Both the position numbers and the translations under genes were made by a program. A DNA stretch of 64,000 bases from the NCBI GenBank assembly GCA_963693305.1, contig OY855907.1:37579356-37643355 (forward strand). Direction: 5' to 3'. This document shows, piece after piece, positions 45,201 through 57,365 of the stretch; positions within the stretch are counted from its first letter, which is position 1; each line of letters begins with the position of its first letter. Origin of the DNA: Meandrina meandrites (lineage: Eukaryota > Cnidaria > Anthozoa > Scleractinia > Meandrinidae). A model generated the notes under the pieces. The model was not told where the DNA came from. It was given only the letters and a program-made list of their open reading frames with translations, and made no database searches.

Positions 45201-48200
45201 ATTATAGGGCGATTTCAAACACGGTCGGCTTTTTGCTAGTTTTCCGATGTGATAGAATCTTTTACTGCAAAGGAAGAGGATGGATTGACTTCTTTTCTTA
45301 TTTTGGATGTCTTAGAAGCAAAGATCTTTCGATATAACTTTCTGGAAGGGCACAATGTCTGAGGAAATGTCCGTTATTCATCGTAAACACATAGAAATGC
45401 AGTCACCATTTTGGCGACGAAAGCAGAATTTTTATGAAATGTTAGTCGCATTGGCGACCGTATTGGTCTAAACTTCAAGCCCTGAGTCGATATATTTTAA
45501 CCAAGAATTATGGCAAGTTTCTTTTACGTTAAACGAATTAAATGTTGGCCGATCCGCGGTTCATGTTGTGGCAAATTATTTATCATGCTAATTCTTAAAA
45601 TTCGAGTAAGTTGTTAATCAAAGTAGGCGGCGAAAACGTGTAGAGTAGCCGTCGAGTTTCGCCGGCTGCCGGCCCTTATTGAAAACCCTGCACCTGCCAA
45701 GTAAGAAGTCCAAAAATGTTACTCGGCCATCAGGCCCCAGTTGTTCAAAGAGTGGATAGCGCTATCCACCGGATAAATCACTATCCGGCGGATAAGTGTT
45801 GGGAAAACAAACTAGACTATCCACTGTATAGTGATTTATCCGGTGAATAGCGTTATCCACCCTTTGAACAACTGGGGCCAGGCTATCAGGCCCTGGGCTA
45901 TCAGACAGGCCTTACATGCTGCAAGAATAGGATCCTTGTCCACTACTCCAAAATTAATTTACAAAAATTTAAATTTGCTGATATCCATTCAAACTCCATT
46001 TGCTCTCATTTATCTTGTCTCGTGTAAATTTGCAAGTGAAATGTTTATTTTTGTTTTTTAAAAGTGCTGTCAGTGAGTGTTTTGTATTTGTGAATAAAGT
46101 GTGCACACAAAAAAACCTGGGTAGAGAGAGGTAATGTAAGTGAAAACAATTTTGCCCAAGAACACTGTCAGTCCGATTATCAATATCAGTGCTCCAAATC
46201 TGGTTTGTCAATGCTGGAACAAATTGATCATACAGTGGCTTACAACACCTACCGGAAAATATACTGGTCGTCAAGACGACATTCCACACCCAATTGGTTC
46301 CACCAATATTTCTGTAGAAATTACTGGACACATATCCTGAAATGCCTGAAACAAAACAAACACACCCTATGAAGTAAGCATTAAGTATGAAACCATTGTG
46401 ACACCTGAATTATGGCCATCCGGGCAATAAAACATGTGTTTCGCTCTCTCTGAGGGATAGTTTATAGGCATGGTGTATAAAATAAAGGCTGATACTAGGC
46501 ATGGTTACTCTACTGTATAGATTTTCCACTCTTTGAGAAAATGATGGTAAAAAGTCTCTGCATTTCTTTTTCAGTGACTTAATTCAGGTGACTGTTAAAA
46601 TTTGAAGCAAAACAGTGCAGAAATCCTGGATATACTAAAATGTAGGATAGAGTATGAGCAAAATAAACAAATAAGCTAGCTACAAATTTATCTAGTAAGC
46701 AACAAAAAGAAACAAGAGTTCACTACTCACAGCAGGTCAGAGCATACAACAAAACAGCAGCGGTGTTCATTGATCCATGTCTAGGAAATGACGGATAGTA
46801 AAAATTTAATCATTATCTCCACCTAAAAATGTGCATTTACTCATGTCAAGCAAGGAGTAAACATTCAATACACACTTTTTTGAAATGGGAAATTGAGGGA
46901 GGACATACAAGCATCTTTTCTGTTATCATAAGATGAGCCTATAATATTGTTATAATGGTGTATTAAAAGTGGAGACTAAGAGTAGAGACCCTTACAGAGG
47001 AACAGTAGGACTAAGAAGTAAGGGCCTTGATGGGGAGCTTAGATGTGGAACGCTTTGACTAGGGGCATAGAATGGGAAATAAGAAGGGGCACTCAAGGAT
47101 TGGGGGCTGAGAAGTGGAAGCTTAGAAGAGGGGACATGACAGGGGACTGTAAGTGGAAGGCCTGCAGAGGGACTTAGAAGTGGGCTTAGAATATTTGGGG
47201 GCTTAGGGTACGAGAGTTACAATGCTTATCTGTTTCTCTTTGTGATCATCTCTTAAGCAATTTTTCCTACCTGTGTACATTAAACAAGCCCAGCAAGGCC
47301 AAAATAATGATACCAAAGCAAAGAGCAAGAAACTGAGAGCCCACACCTGTAACACAACATAATGAGCCTGGTTATAAAAACACCCTAGCTACAGGGTCCT
47401 ACCTATGTACATTAAACATGCCCATGAAGGCCATCATCAGGATGAACACACTCAGCATGATGAATTGAGAGCCAGCACCTAGACAGGCACAATAAATGAG
47501 CCATAGCAGAAAAGTGACTTAATGACACTTGACCCAGAGTTTAAATTGATATTTAGTACATACTTAGACAAATGAAAGTGTGGTTAAGTCTGTGTTTAAT
47601 CCTAGTGGCCTATCAGGCCAGAGCTTATCCCAGTGTCTGTAAGATAAATAAACAACTGGGAGTATTCCTACTCCCCCCTGCCTGGGAAGCTAGTCCATTG
47701 CGGGGTTACCCCCAGCATTAAATTCACTGGTGCCCATTTATACACCTGAGTGTAGAGAGGCACTATGCGAGTTAAGTTTCTTGTCCAAAAAACACAACAC
47801 AGTGACCCTTGCCCAGGCTGAAAATGAGGCCACTCAATCTGGAGTCTGACCTGCTAACCATCATCCCCACACCTCCCATGCTTAGAAAAAAGAATAAAAT
47901 TATAATATTTACTAAAGTTATCACAGATTAAGCAGTGTAAAGAGCTTTCTTAATTGTTTTAGACTAATACAGACAATCAAAATTGACTGCAGACAAAACC
48001 CAGAGTGGCTGGTCAAAAATTGTTAAGTACAACATCAAAAGAGAAAATCATACATGTAACTCACCCAGGATCGCACAAAGCCAGCTTTTGTATGGGGGAA
48101 ATCTGAATACATCGGCATGAATGATCTTCCAACCAACTTCATCTTGATCTGTAGTTTAAAACAAGTTATTTTAACACAATGCTTTTGGGAACAAAGAAGT

Positions 48201-50245
48201 TAAAGGGGCTATCAGTGCTATTAGGTGAGGTAGCACAGCTATTCTGGAAATCTAATATTTTGTCTTCCTTCCAGTCTCTGGCTCTCTGTTCATCTGTCTG
48301 TGTCTGTCTGTCTGTCTGTCTGTCTGGCTGGCTGTCTGTCTGTCTGGCTGGCTGGCTGGCCGAGTCTCTGTCTGCTTGTCTCAATCTATCTGCCTGTCTG
48401 TCTGTCTACTTGCCTGCCCATTCTTTAACCCTGTCGGTCTGTCTGTCTGTCCATAATAACTGCATGTATTATCATGTGTTGGCATCCTGTACAACTCACA
48501 CAGTCAAGTTAAACTGCTTAACGAAAATTGCCAAGACTGCCATTTACTTTCCGTGTCGTACAACAATCCAAGACCACAAAGACAAGCCAGGGATCAAATT
48601 AAACACGTTTTTTTAGTTAAGAAAAGATCATCTTCAATACCATTTGATGTCTGATCAACACATGCTTTCTCCTAAGATCATCAATCTACTGTACAGCAGA
48701 GATGTGATGATAATAAATAAGTCATCATCTAGGGGATACTATCTAGATGCATTGCCAAATTCTCATCACTTATTAAACATTATAAGAAATGAACAGCATT
48801 CAGGAAGGAGAATTTGTTTTTTGAGCTTGTAGCTTAACTTCCATTGTCCAACAAGGTGCATCTATTAACCAGACAGAATCAAAGAAAGTTCCAAACAAAT
48901 AGAGTGTCATGTTCAATCCATCAGACATGACGTACACTGGCAAATTATCCCAATGGTTCTACTGGTTTATGAAAGGATCTCTGTCATATTTTCACCAAAT
49001 TTATTATTTGGGGGCTACATTCTCTTTACCACCTTGTAACAAAATCAGTGGATAGGTGATGAGAATGAAGAGCTTGATTACCACTGTCAGAAAAAAATTA
49101 CCATGTAAAACCAAACTTATTATAAACATATTCATGGAAGAAGTAACTGTTTGATAGAAGAACCTTCATCCCGGCCATGTTTTACAACTCTTCTAATGGT
49201 CGGGCTCATTACATACCAATGTCATCCATTTCTTCATCATCAGATACGTTATACTTTGCAAAGTCACTCTTGAGGACTCGCATCTGCAGAAATAACAAGG
49301 CATTTATTTAAGATCATCCCCATTAATAAGATTTGATTAAAATTATATGGACCGTTTCTCCTGATTCCTTCAGCGTAAAGTGACTAGGGGTATTTCTACT
49401 CCTCCCTGAATGGGAGGGTTACCCTCGGCATTAAATTCGCCAGTACCCATTTATACACCTGGATGCGTGGAGAGAGGCACTATGAGAGTAAAGTATTTTG
49501 CTCAAGAACACAACACAGTGACCCTGGCCTGGGCTCAAACTAGGGCCACTCAAACTGAAGTCCAGCGCACTAACCACTATGCCACCAAGCTTCCAATTCT
49601 CTACAGTAGTTTAATAATAAAATGAGACAGAGTATGTTGAATTACCAGAATGATGACGACAAATCCTATCAACAGGAACACCAACACTACAGAGTTGATA
49701 ATGGACAACCAGTGAATCTGAAGAGAAACAAAGTTATAAGTAGAGTGGCGATACATCAAGACAGTAAAAGTTGTCTGTTTTTCTGGGATTTTTCAGAGGT
49801 TAACATAAGTTTTAAATCTATTTAAAACTGATTTTAACCTTCAAAAAAATCCTGGAAAAACACTTTTAATTTCTTAGAAAATGAGAGGTGATAGTGGTAA
49901 GATAACAAACAATTAGTAGAGACTACCTTTGTCCATAATTACAATTGTAAAACTGCAAAAGCATCAATTCTCTTACCTCTAAGCTCTTAGGAAAGAAGGT
50001 TCCTGCTCCTTTGCTTTTCAGTCTTTCTGAGTATGGAGTACTTTGTAAGAAAAGAAAGAAAAGATTTGATCAAAAATGATGAAAATTAAAATTCACTTTC
50101 TCATTTCCATAACACCCATACTGCCAACTGAAAGCTTATCCAGGTTTCACTGGGAGTATTTTTACTCTGACAACAACATTATCTTTATCCCAATATTAAA
50201 TATGCCAGTACCAATTTATACACCTGGCCCCAGTTGTTCAAAGGA

Positions 50246-50280
<35 letters not shown>

Positions 50281-53200
50281 GTGGATAGCGTGGTTTGTTT
50301 TGTCAACACTTATCCGCTGGATAAAGATTTATCCGGTGGATAGCGTTATCCAGCCTTTGAACAACTGGGCCCTGGATGGAGAGAGGCACTATAAGAGTAC
50401 AGTGTCTTGCCCTAGAACACAACGTGGTGCCCCAGCCAGGGTTTGATCCCAGATCACTTGATCCAGAATCCAGCAAGCTCCCATTCTTGCTCCGATCCAG
50501 GGGATAGGAAGGAAAGGACCCAGGGAACAAAGTTGTTGTGCAGTGAGAGTAAAATCTTGCTGCACAAACACAACACAGTGCCTCTGACTAGTTCTTGAAC
50601 CTGGACTACGCAATCCAGAATCTCATGAAGGGCTTGAAAAAACAATTGCAGTTTGCCCTTTGGACCAGTAGCTTCTGGGTTCTTACTCTTTTGACCTTTT
50701 TAAATTCCATGGCTTCTCCAAGTTTTCCATGACCTAAATTTGACCATGTTTTTGGAAATAGCTTTTCAATTTGTGAAAAAACTTAATTTATTTTGAACTT
50801 TTTAATAAACATCATTTTCCACGACTTCCCATGACACGCATTTCAATTCCATGACTTTCCAGGCCTGGAAAATGAAATTCTAAAATTCCATGACTTTCCA
50901 GGTTTTCCATGACCCGTATGAACCCTGTCATCTGCACCCTTCCCTATCAGGCAAGTGAGAACAAAAGGTCACTTGCCCATCATAAAAATCTACTCATTCC
51001 GGACGACTGGACGGCACTTTTGTCAAGCCCTGTAATGCACAAACTGCATTGCGCCACTTCACCTCCTGCAACACTAACTGTAAGAAGGTGATTTAATCCT
51101 GCCTCTGTTATACTCACTTAGTAGGACTCCATGTTACACTGTAAGTGAACTGCACTTTAAATGGCAACTGTACATCATCAAGGGATACTGGCTGATGATT
51201 GGCTGTGCTAACATTAGCTGAAATAATCTGAAATAAGAATGTAACATAAAAATATTATTGACCCGGTTCCCACTGGCTTCATCATAACTTAGTGACAGAG
51301 CATTTGCACACAGATTATAGCATCAAATTCTCCTAAAAAATAGTCAAGGGAAGCAGTATTGAGAATTACTGGTAATACAACGATTTATCACCAAAGGAAA
51401 ATTGCTTTCAAAACAATTTTTAGTTCAGAGAATTTGTTAAAAGATCCAATTGATTATTTAACAAATTTTCCCAGCTAATACTATATGAAAACATTATGAT
51501 GACCAGTCAGAAGAATTTGTAAGTGGATCATGCATACACCGCCTGGGCATTGCAAAACTTGATTCATGCAGCTGTTGATTCTTAACTTATTATAAGCATC
51601 TGTTATTTAATAATAGCCATTTCTAAGAAAGTAAACAGCTTCATAACAAATTTTCTAATTAATTAAAAGTACCTGATCTCCATTAAATTCGATGTTAAAG
51701 TGCAGGTGCGCCCACAAGAAGATTTTGTGACTGTGAGGCAGGAAGCCACTCTCTTCTAAGTGACCAATAAAGCCACGCAAAGGAAGATCATCTGTAGTAG
51801 GAAAAGATGTTATTTAATGTTGTCATTAATTGTCATTCCGTTGTGTGAGTGAAAGAATTATTATGTAATGTTTAATAAATAAGCAGCAGTGTTTTATCAA
51901 GTTTAAACACGAGACGCAGTCGAGTGTTTTTGACTTGATAAAACACGAACTGCAAATTTATTGAACAGCTTCAAAATATTCTGATGTAGATCAACTCATT
52001 CTTGCACTAATATTTAGATTTGGGGTTATTTTGGCCTAGAAAATTGCGTCTTTATCAGATATATAGACTCTCATTAAACATTAATTTCTTTTGCATTTTC
52101 TTTATGAATTATTAATGAGTTTTTGAATATAACAAGAAACACTGCAGGCAATTTAACTCGTCTCCAAGAAAAGCCACTGTGTTGGTGGCAAAGATAATAA
52201 GCAACATTACAGTATACCAACTTAGGCCGTGAAAAGGAAACGAGGAAGGGGATGACAGATGGATACAAATTGAAGGAGATGAACGATGCAGAAGAAGGAG
52301 ATACAGGTCTAAAAATATGGTAAGATGGTAAGAACAAAGCAGGACACAGTCCTAGAGAAGTTCTAACTGATCATAGTAACCGTACCTAAAACAAATTCAA
52401 AGTAATACAGATCTTCAATGGCCTCTCGCAACTGCTCAATTTCTTTTGTCTGAAGTGTCACGACACATAGCTCTTTGTTTTCAACTGGCTCTGTAGAACA
52501 GGAAAAAAAGATGTTGGTAATTATTAAATCATACTTGCAATACAAAATATGTAGACTGCAGTAAATCACAGTTTACTACACAGTATTGTGTACAGCGTAC
52601 TACAGAAAAGAACTAAAATGGGCTTTCTTACTGTCTTCGAAAGATAGCCAACACCCCCCACCCCCCACCCCAAAAAAAAAACACCCCTTCCCCCTAAAAA
52701 TACACCCATTCTGTCAACCGACAAAAAAGTATGTTTCTGTGGTTACTTTCATTTATTACTTCAATAACAATATTACTAGGCTATTAGGGCAAGTTTTCTA
52801 CCAGCAAATATAAGAAAAAGGTTGGGTGGTCTATTATTAAAGTAAGCTATGAAATAGTAATGCCCATAAACATACAATAACTACTTCAGGTGTTTTTAAC
52901 TTAAGAACAAACAACAATTTTCCCATTCAAGGGCGGCATCTATGAAACCGTGCTCCGTTATTGCATCAGGTGAAAAAATTAATTTTGAGAAAACAACATT
53001 TGGAAAAATTGCTTGCTTCGCAATTCGCAAACATATTCTGTCTATAAACTGCCCACAAACATCTCATGATTGGGCTAATCAGTACTTGGTAGGTTTTTTT
53101 TCGGATACCTCCAGGGGAGCTTCAAATTTCTGCCAAGAGTGTAGGGACAAAATTCTCGTGGAAAATTGAATTTTTTTTGTGGATAACTAGCATGAGTTTT

Positions 53201-54222
53201 AACTTTTCAAAATAATTTTTCTTGGAAAATGCATATGAACTGGAAATCATTGATTTTGTTCATGATTTATTTAGAAATCATTTATTTGGCTTGAAAAAAA
53301 TTTTTGAAAGTGTTTGAAGGTATACGGCAACCTTGACCGTATGAAAAACTGAGAAGCTTGAAAAAATAAACAAACACATGTCATGACCTCTGCACATAGT
53401 GGTGTTGCTTGTGCAATGAGGTTTTTTATCAACTGACTTTTCGCTGCACACTATACAAGGTTCAAAATTCCTGGGCTTCAATAAATTAGACTAGCTTTAA
53501 GCCAAATGTCAATATGGCACAGTTTTCAAATACAAACAAACAAACAAACAAATGAAGTTGGTTTTGTAAAACCAAAATTATATTCACAGCATTAAACAGA
53601 AAGAAGAATATATTCAAATTAAAATTTTAGCATACGTAATTAGTTAATGCCTACGTTTAAAATTGATTTCATGCATTGCAACTGCCATCCTATCACCATC
53701 CAGAACTTCTCCCAGTGTTAAACTGCGATGTTCTACCTAAAGAAACAAAAATACAAGAATTAACACAAGAGCTTTGTTTATAATTTACTTCGATGTAAGT
53801 TATGATTACGTACAATATTTGCAGCTGGAAAAGCTACTTATGACAAGTTTAGATGAGAATTATTCTGCGCAGGGTATTTGAAAGACATTTGACAGAAGGA
53901 GAGTGTACTTCCTTTTTCAATGATCTACAGTTAAAAAATATTCGCTGAAAATCGTGAACAGACGTTTTACCTTTCCGGGGCGACACACAGGCAGTGAATA
54001 ATAATGGTAAGTTTCTTGTGGATTGAAGTACGGCCCAACTTTGTTGACGTATAAAGGTACCTGCAAATGGACAAATTGCTTTAAATTATCGTTTCTGTGG
54101 AAAAAGGAAGCGTTAATTCATTTACCTACCTTATCTCCATCTTTAAAATTCGCTGCATGAGTGAAAACTGGAGCTAATAATATAGTTACCATACACAAGT
54201 TGGGAATATTGAAAGCCGCCAT
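42272..54222 (-). CDS. TM9SF1: Transmembrane 9 superfamily member 1 (nonaspanin)
   Basis: Exons in transcript order are 54130-54222, 53971-54060, 53655-53736, 52386-52490, 51673-51791, 51118-51227, 49977-50040, 49646-49717, 49217-49283, 48065-48148, then either 47403-47478 or 47271-47346, then 46731-46780, 46253-46345, 44404-44514, 43716-43827, 43195-43245, 42788-42979 and 42272-42473. They join in frame to 590 aa (human 606). Nonaspanins are nine-pass Golgi/endosomal membrane proteins involved in sorting and autophagy. Visible: a signal peptide ([12 protein letters not shown]...), [45 protein letters not shown] (TM1), [12 protein letters not shown], and the last exon ending in the Golgi-retention-type tail YIYVNLKMD. 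The match is to TM9SF1 rather than TM9SF2-4 ([29 protein letters not shown]). Introns carry three SINEs and two MITEs. Confidence 0.95.
44713..45690. mobile_element. Non-autonomous hAT-like element in TM9SF1 intron
   Basis: Inverted ends CAGGGTTTTCAATAAG and CTTATTGAAAACCCTG lie 978 bp apart, with similar CACCT flanks. The body includes GGTTACTCGCGCCACAGGCGC and GGGGGCATGCTCCCCCGGG. CAGGG ends are usual for hAT transposons. It sits just after a SINE fragment at about 44592-44640. Confidence 0.65.
45733..45879. mobile_element. Short MITE (GGCCCCAGTTGTTCAAAG ends), copy 1
   Basis: Inverted ends GGCCCCAGTTGTTCAAAG and CTTTGAACAACTGGGGCC flank further inverted CTATCCACCGGATAAATCAC blocks. Total 147 bp. 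A second copy at about 50227-50371 is inserted in a SINE. Confidence 0.85.
47271..47478 (-). other. TM9SF1: Tandem duplicated exon pair of TM9SF1 (predicted mutually exclusive)
   Basis: Exon A (47403-47478) and exon B (47271-47346) are both 76 nt, both begin 2 nt into a codon and end AG, and both have good splice sites. They encode [18 protein letters not shown] and [18 protein letters not shown], each followed by GxFNVHR: two versions of the same transmembrane helix. Exon B resembles the human sequence more. The 76-nt length is not a multiple of three, so including both or neither breaks the frame. The intron between them is only 56 nt, which would hinder direct A-to-B splicing. Exactly one of the two should therefore be used per mRNA. 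Confidence 0.85.
47600..47875 (-). mobile_element. tRNA-derived SINE, copy in TM9SF1 intron (-)
   Basis: First-family SINE on the minus strand: AGAGCTTATCCCAGTGTCTG, CTACTCCCCCCTGCCTGG, GGGGTTACCCCCAGCATTAA, CATTTATACACCTGAG, and the tRNA-like head near 47820-47875. Confidence 0.8.
48290..48455. repeat. Imperfect (TCTG)n microsatellite
   Basis: Long runs of CTGT/CTGG tetranucleotides with interruptions, in a TM9SF1 intron. The open frames across it are repeat artefacts. Confidence 0.9.
49350..49595 (-). mobile_element. tRNA-derived SINE copy (-) in TM9SF1 intron
   Basis: First-family SINE: GTATTTCTACTCCTCCCTGA, GGGTTACCCTCGGCATTAAA, CATTTATACACCTGGATG, CACTATGAGAGTAAAG, and a head ending at CCACTATGCCACC. 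A short deletion removes part of the CTAGTCCATCGC block. Confidence 0.85.
50128..50625 (-). mobile_element. SINE copy (-) containing a nested MITE
   Basis: SINE body at 50128-50226 (AAGCTTATCCAGGTTTCAC, CAATTTATACACCTGG) resumes at 50372 (CCTGGATGGAGAGAGGCAC) and continues to the head near 50475. A second SINE-like tail (ACACAACACAGTGCC) extends to about 50625. The interruption at 50227-50371 is the GGCCCCAGTTGTTC MITE, copy 2, with a short CCTG-type duplication. Confidence 0.8.
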
Positions 54223-54759
54223 GATTGAACTGAGCTTGCAAGGAGTGATGGGAAAAAATGAAACGTGGCTGGCGCGGCTCAGAGCCAGCTGTTGCCATTG
54301 GATACAAACTAGTTTCCAGAAACTTTTCAGAAGCAAAAGAGAGAATTAATTTATAACTGGACAGCTCTTTTCCATGTCGTTGTTCTTTTTCCTTTTTCCA
54401 GGCGTCACAAAAAAAATTCATAACTTGATTAGAAGTAAAAAAAACAAAATCGCGCGGAGGTCCGGCTGATTTGATGTTGGATTTTTGTACTATGAAAAAA
54501 TCAGCTTAAAATGGCTAGGTAAAAATAGCTAAAATCTTGATTTACAATGACATGTAAGATGTTTCGCCTTATCTCAGAATCAGAGCAGTAGCTAATGTAA
54601 TTTTTCAGCTACTGATCTGAAGCATCGTAAAGATTTTCGTTTGACGTAAATGGTTCTTGAGGGAGGGTATGAAAAATATTGAAAAAAATGTTTGCAGGGC
54701 CTAAAAAGACAAAAGAAATTGCTTGCAAACATGATATGTGTAAAAAAAATTAGTTTGCG

Positions 54760-55125
54760 TTAAGGTGGGGGTATACCTGATTTTGAGTGAAATTGTAAGA
54801 GGTTTAAGGAAGGGATAGAAGAAAGAAAATTATTTTTGAAACACCAATGGGTGTCCATATACTAATTTTTAACTTCAAATTCTAATTTTAAAATCGCATT
54901 AAATCTTTAATATTTCTTATTTTTCCAAATTTTACTAATCCTTTGAGAAAAACTATCTCTTTCCAAACATCCCTTAAAATCACCAAAAAATTTACAAAAC
55001 ACCGCTAAACATAGCTTTGTGAAATGAGCATAGAGCTTCTGGATTACTTGAAACGCAGACGAGATATTCGCATTAAACCAAGATTAGCGATGGAAAAACA
55101 GGCTTCAGGTGTACCCCCGTCTTAA
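54760..55125. mobile_element. piggyBac-like MITE with TTAA ends
   Basis: TTAA at 54760-54763 and 55122-55125. The inverted ends are GGTGGGGGTATACCTG and CAGGTGTACCCCCGTC. TTAA duplication with such ends is characteristic of piggyBac-type insertion. It is non-coding. A nearly identical 25-bp sequence (AAAGATTTTCG plus GACGTAAATGGTT) lies on both outer sides, at about 54630 and 55137. Confidence 0.7.
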
Positions 55126-55624
55126 TGGTCCGTCCCTAAAGATTTTCGTTTTGACGTAAATGGTTACCGCCCATTTCTTTTCGGTTGGTCGACTTTTACT
55201 AATCATTATTTATAGGGCATCCCCTCTCCCTTTGCGTACACGCAGTTTTGACATTATTAACAATGGACTTTTCTCGATTTAATAGACGCCCCCGGCCCGG
55301 CGCTTATTTCAAACTTGGCCTGGTGGACCCAGCGTTTATTCGACTCCTGCAAATTTTATTCATTATTTTTGACAAAAATGTATCTGGCTAATATGCCTAC
55401 AGCTTATTATTAAAAAAACGTTTGGATGCAGAGGACCACGCAACAAAGAATAAAACTACTTGACTTGTCTGTTGCCGGATCTCTCTCCAATACATTTTGC
55501 CCTTTTGCCGTAGTACCAGCCTTGCAATCAATTTGGTTTTACCTACAGCTTATTATTACCTTAGGGGCCTGTTTTCAACTCCACCTTGGAGACCCGGCGT
55601 TTATTCGGTACCCGGTGTCACATA

Positions 55625-55656
<32 letters not shown>

Positions 55657-55710
55657 GTGGAGTGCAAAGAAAAGTGAAAAGAAAAGGAGTGAAAAGAAAA
55701 GTCAGTCTCT

Positions 55711-56145
55711 GTGTTTTTGATTGTCTACTTGGAAATGCGTGTACTCCTTTTAAGAACTATTTTAAAAAGAGTTAATCACACTGTCAATACTAGGAACAGA
55801 TTTTCCTCTATCGAACTGCCGAAAATGAAGCTAGAGTTTGGCCGTCGGAGTTTTTCGTTTTTAGCAGCCTCCGTTTTTAACAGTTTACCGTCGGACAAGA
55901 GAAATCTGAACTCTAGGCTTCTATTTAAACAAAAAGTTAAAGAACATTTTTATTTGTAATTTTTATTCATAAGCTTTTATATGCTTTTGTCCATTGTAGT
56001 TTTAACATTTTTAAACTTTTAAACTTTTTGTATTTTTACCTTTTTAAATTTTTAAATTTTACAGGACCCCTAAGATAACAGTACTTTCAAGTACTGATGG
56101 GTTAATCCTGTTAAAATATTCGTTTATTTATTTATTTATTTGCAT
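55711..56145 (+). mobile_element. LINE 3' end (CR1/L2-like ORF2 C-terminus)
   Basis: The frame ending at 55959 carries the typical LINE ORF2 C-terminal motif: NRFSSIELPKMKLEFGRRSF then FLAASVFNSLPSDKRN and an amphipathic end. The AT-rich 3' UTR contains GGACCCCTAAGATAACAG and a GTACTTTCAAGTACTGATGG hairpin-like segment and ends in (TTTA)n. It is 5'-truncated, with no reverse transcriptase. Confidence 0.65.
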
Positions 56146-56345
56146 GAAATGTTCGAAAAAGTTGTATTCGAAATATTTTCTGTTTCCCGGGAGAATTTTA
56201 GCCAATGAGAACGCGCGCACCATCTTGATGTTTATTTCTCAGGACATTATGTGGAGTTTTACACGAAGTAATAACCTAACCTTTCACGTGGCAATGTTGA
56301 TTTCATTTCAAAATGGCGGATAGTGGAAGGAATTAATTTTAAAAG

Positions 56346-57365
56346 ATGCTCGCAAAACTCCAGAAGAACTGGTTCTTGATCGGAATCGTTGCGGTGATCA
56401 TCTTAGCCAAGCTTACACCTTTCATTGGAGCGAAAGGTGGTGTTCTAAAGCCAGAATTCACTGTGAAATATGTCGCCGTTTCAGCCATATTTTTTAACAG
56501 TGGACTTTCTTTGAAGTCGGAGGAACTGAAAAACGCCCTTAGCAATGTTCGATTACATGTTTTTGTTCAGAGTTTTACGCTGGCCTTTGTACCGGGATTG
56601 GTGTCATTATTAGTGAAGCTCTTAGAGTTCACAACCTTGAACGAATGGCTCCTGAAAGGCCTCTTAGTTGTCGGGTGTATGCCACCGCCAGTGTCATCAG
56701 CAGTGATATTAACAAAAGCCGTCGGAGGAAACGAAGCCGCCGCGATCTTCAACTCGGCATTCGGCAGTTTCCTGGGAATATTTGTCACTCCATTTCTATT
56801 GCTTGTATTCCTTGGTTCATCATCTGCGGTTCCTTTCCTGTCAATCGTGGGTCAGCTGTCAATGACTGTTGTTGTGCCACTCTTGGTTGGTCAGTTTCTA
56901 AGACGGTATATAAAAGAGTGGATGGAGCAAACCAAGCCGCCATTTGGAACCATCAGCAGCTGTGTTCTTCTCCTAATAATTTATACAACGTTCTGCGACA
57001 CATTTTCTCACAAGAGTGCAGAAATTGATTCCTCTGGCCTGGTAGCCGTGGCAGTGCTTATTATATGTTTACAATGCTGCCTTCTAATGCTCACATTCTC
57101 CTTAGCAACCATGAAAGATTCGTCGTTCACGCCAGCAGATACAGTGGCTATCATGTTTTGTTCGACCCACAAGTCTCTCACTTTAGGAATACCTATGCTC
57201 AAGATTGTATTTTCGGGATACAAATATCTTTCTTTGATTTCCATTCCGCTTCTTATTTACCATCCAGTGCAGATTTTACTTGGAGGATTGTTAGTCCCAG
57301 TAGTCAAGGGTTGGATGATCAGCACTCAACAGAAAGAAAAGTTAGCAGTTAATGCTGTCGTTTAA
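56346..57365 (+). CDS. SLC10A7: Sodium/bile acid cotransporter 7 (SLC10A7), intronless
   Basis: The product is 339 aa, the family length (human 340-358). SLC10A7 is an orphan SLC10 member of the Golgi/plasma membrane that affects cellular calcium entry and glycosaminoglycan and glycoprotein processing. About ten membrane segments are visible. The family core is nearly identical to vertebrates: [76 protein letters not shown] and [15 protein letters not shown]. The ATG at 56346 gives the conserved N-terminus ([12 protein letters not shown]). The human gene has about a dozen exons; this one is a single uninterrupted exon. An A-tail or flanking direct repeats are not evident, so any retroposition would be old. 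Confidence 0.95.
   Translation: MLAKLQKNWFLIGIVAVIILAKLTPFIGAKGGVLKPEFTVKYVAVSAIFFNSGLSLKSEELKNALSNVRLHVFVQSFTLAFVPGLVSLLVKLLEFTTLNEWLLKGLLVVGCMPPPVSSAVILTKAVGGNEAAAIFNSAFGSFLGIFVTPFLLLVFLGSSSAVPFLSIVGQLSMTVVVPLLVGQFLRRYIKEWMEQTKPPFGTISSCVLLLIIYTTFCDTFSHKSAEIDSSGLVAVAVLIICLQCCLLMLTFSLATMKDSSFTPADTVAIMFCSTHKSLTLGIPMLKIVFSGYKYLSLISIPLLIYHPVQILLGGLLVPVVKGWMISTQQKEKLAVNAVV

Larger units (their letters stand above)
54223..56345. other. Intergenic region between TM9SF1 and SLC10A7
   Basis: The two genes diverge here. Besides the elements listed separately, the tail motif of the Penelope-like element (TTTTGCCCTTTTGCCGTAGT then ACCAGCC) recurs at 55494-55545 without its hammerhead part. A GGATTTGGACCCCCCG tandem pair lies at about 55625-55660. 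No extra gene is supported. Confidence 0.5.

Noticed and set aside
48179..48616. 145-aa Cys/Leu/Ser-rich frame
   Set aside because: It is a translation of the (TCTG)n microsatellite and flanks.
49020..49090. Possible additional TM9SF1 alternative exon (hydrophobic frame on the minus strand)
   Set aside because: The AG and GT borders do not give the required phases, and the known exons already join seamlessly.
55484..55560. Third hammerhead motif beside the Penelope tail copy
   Set aside because: Only the tail after the motif matches. The CTGAAGA and stem sequences are absent.
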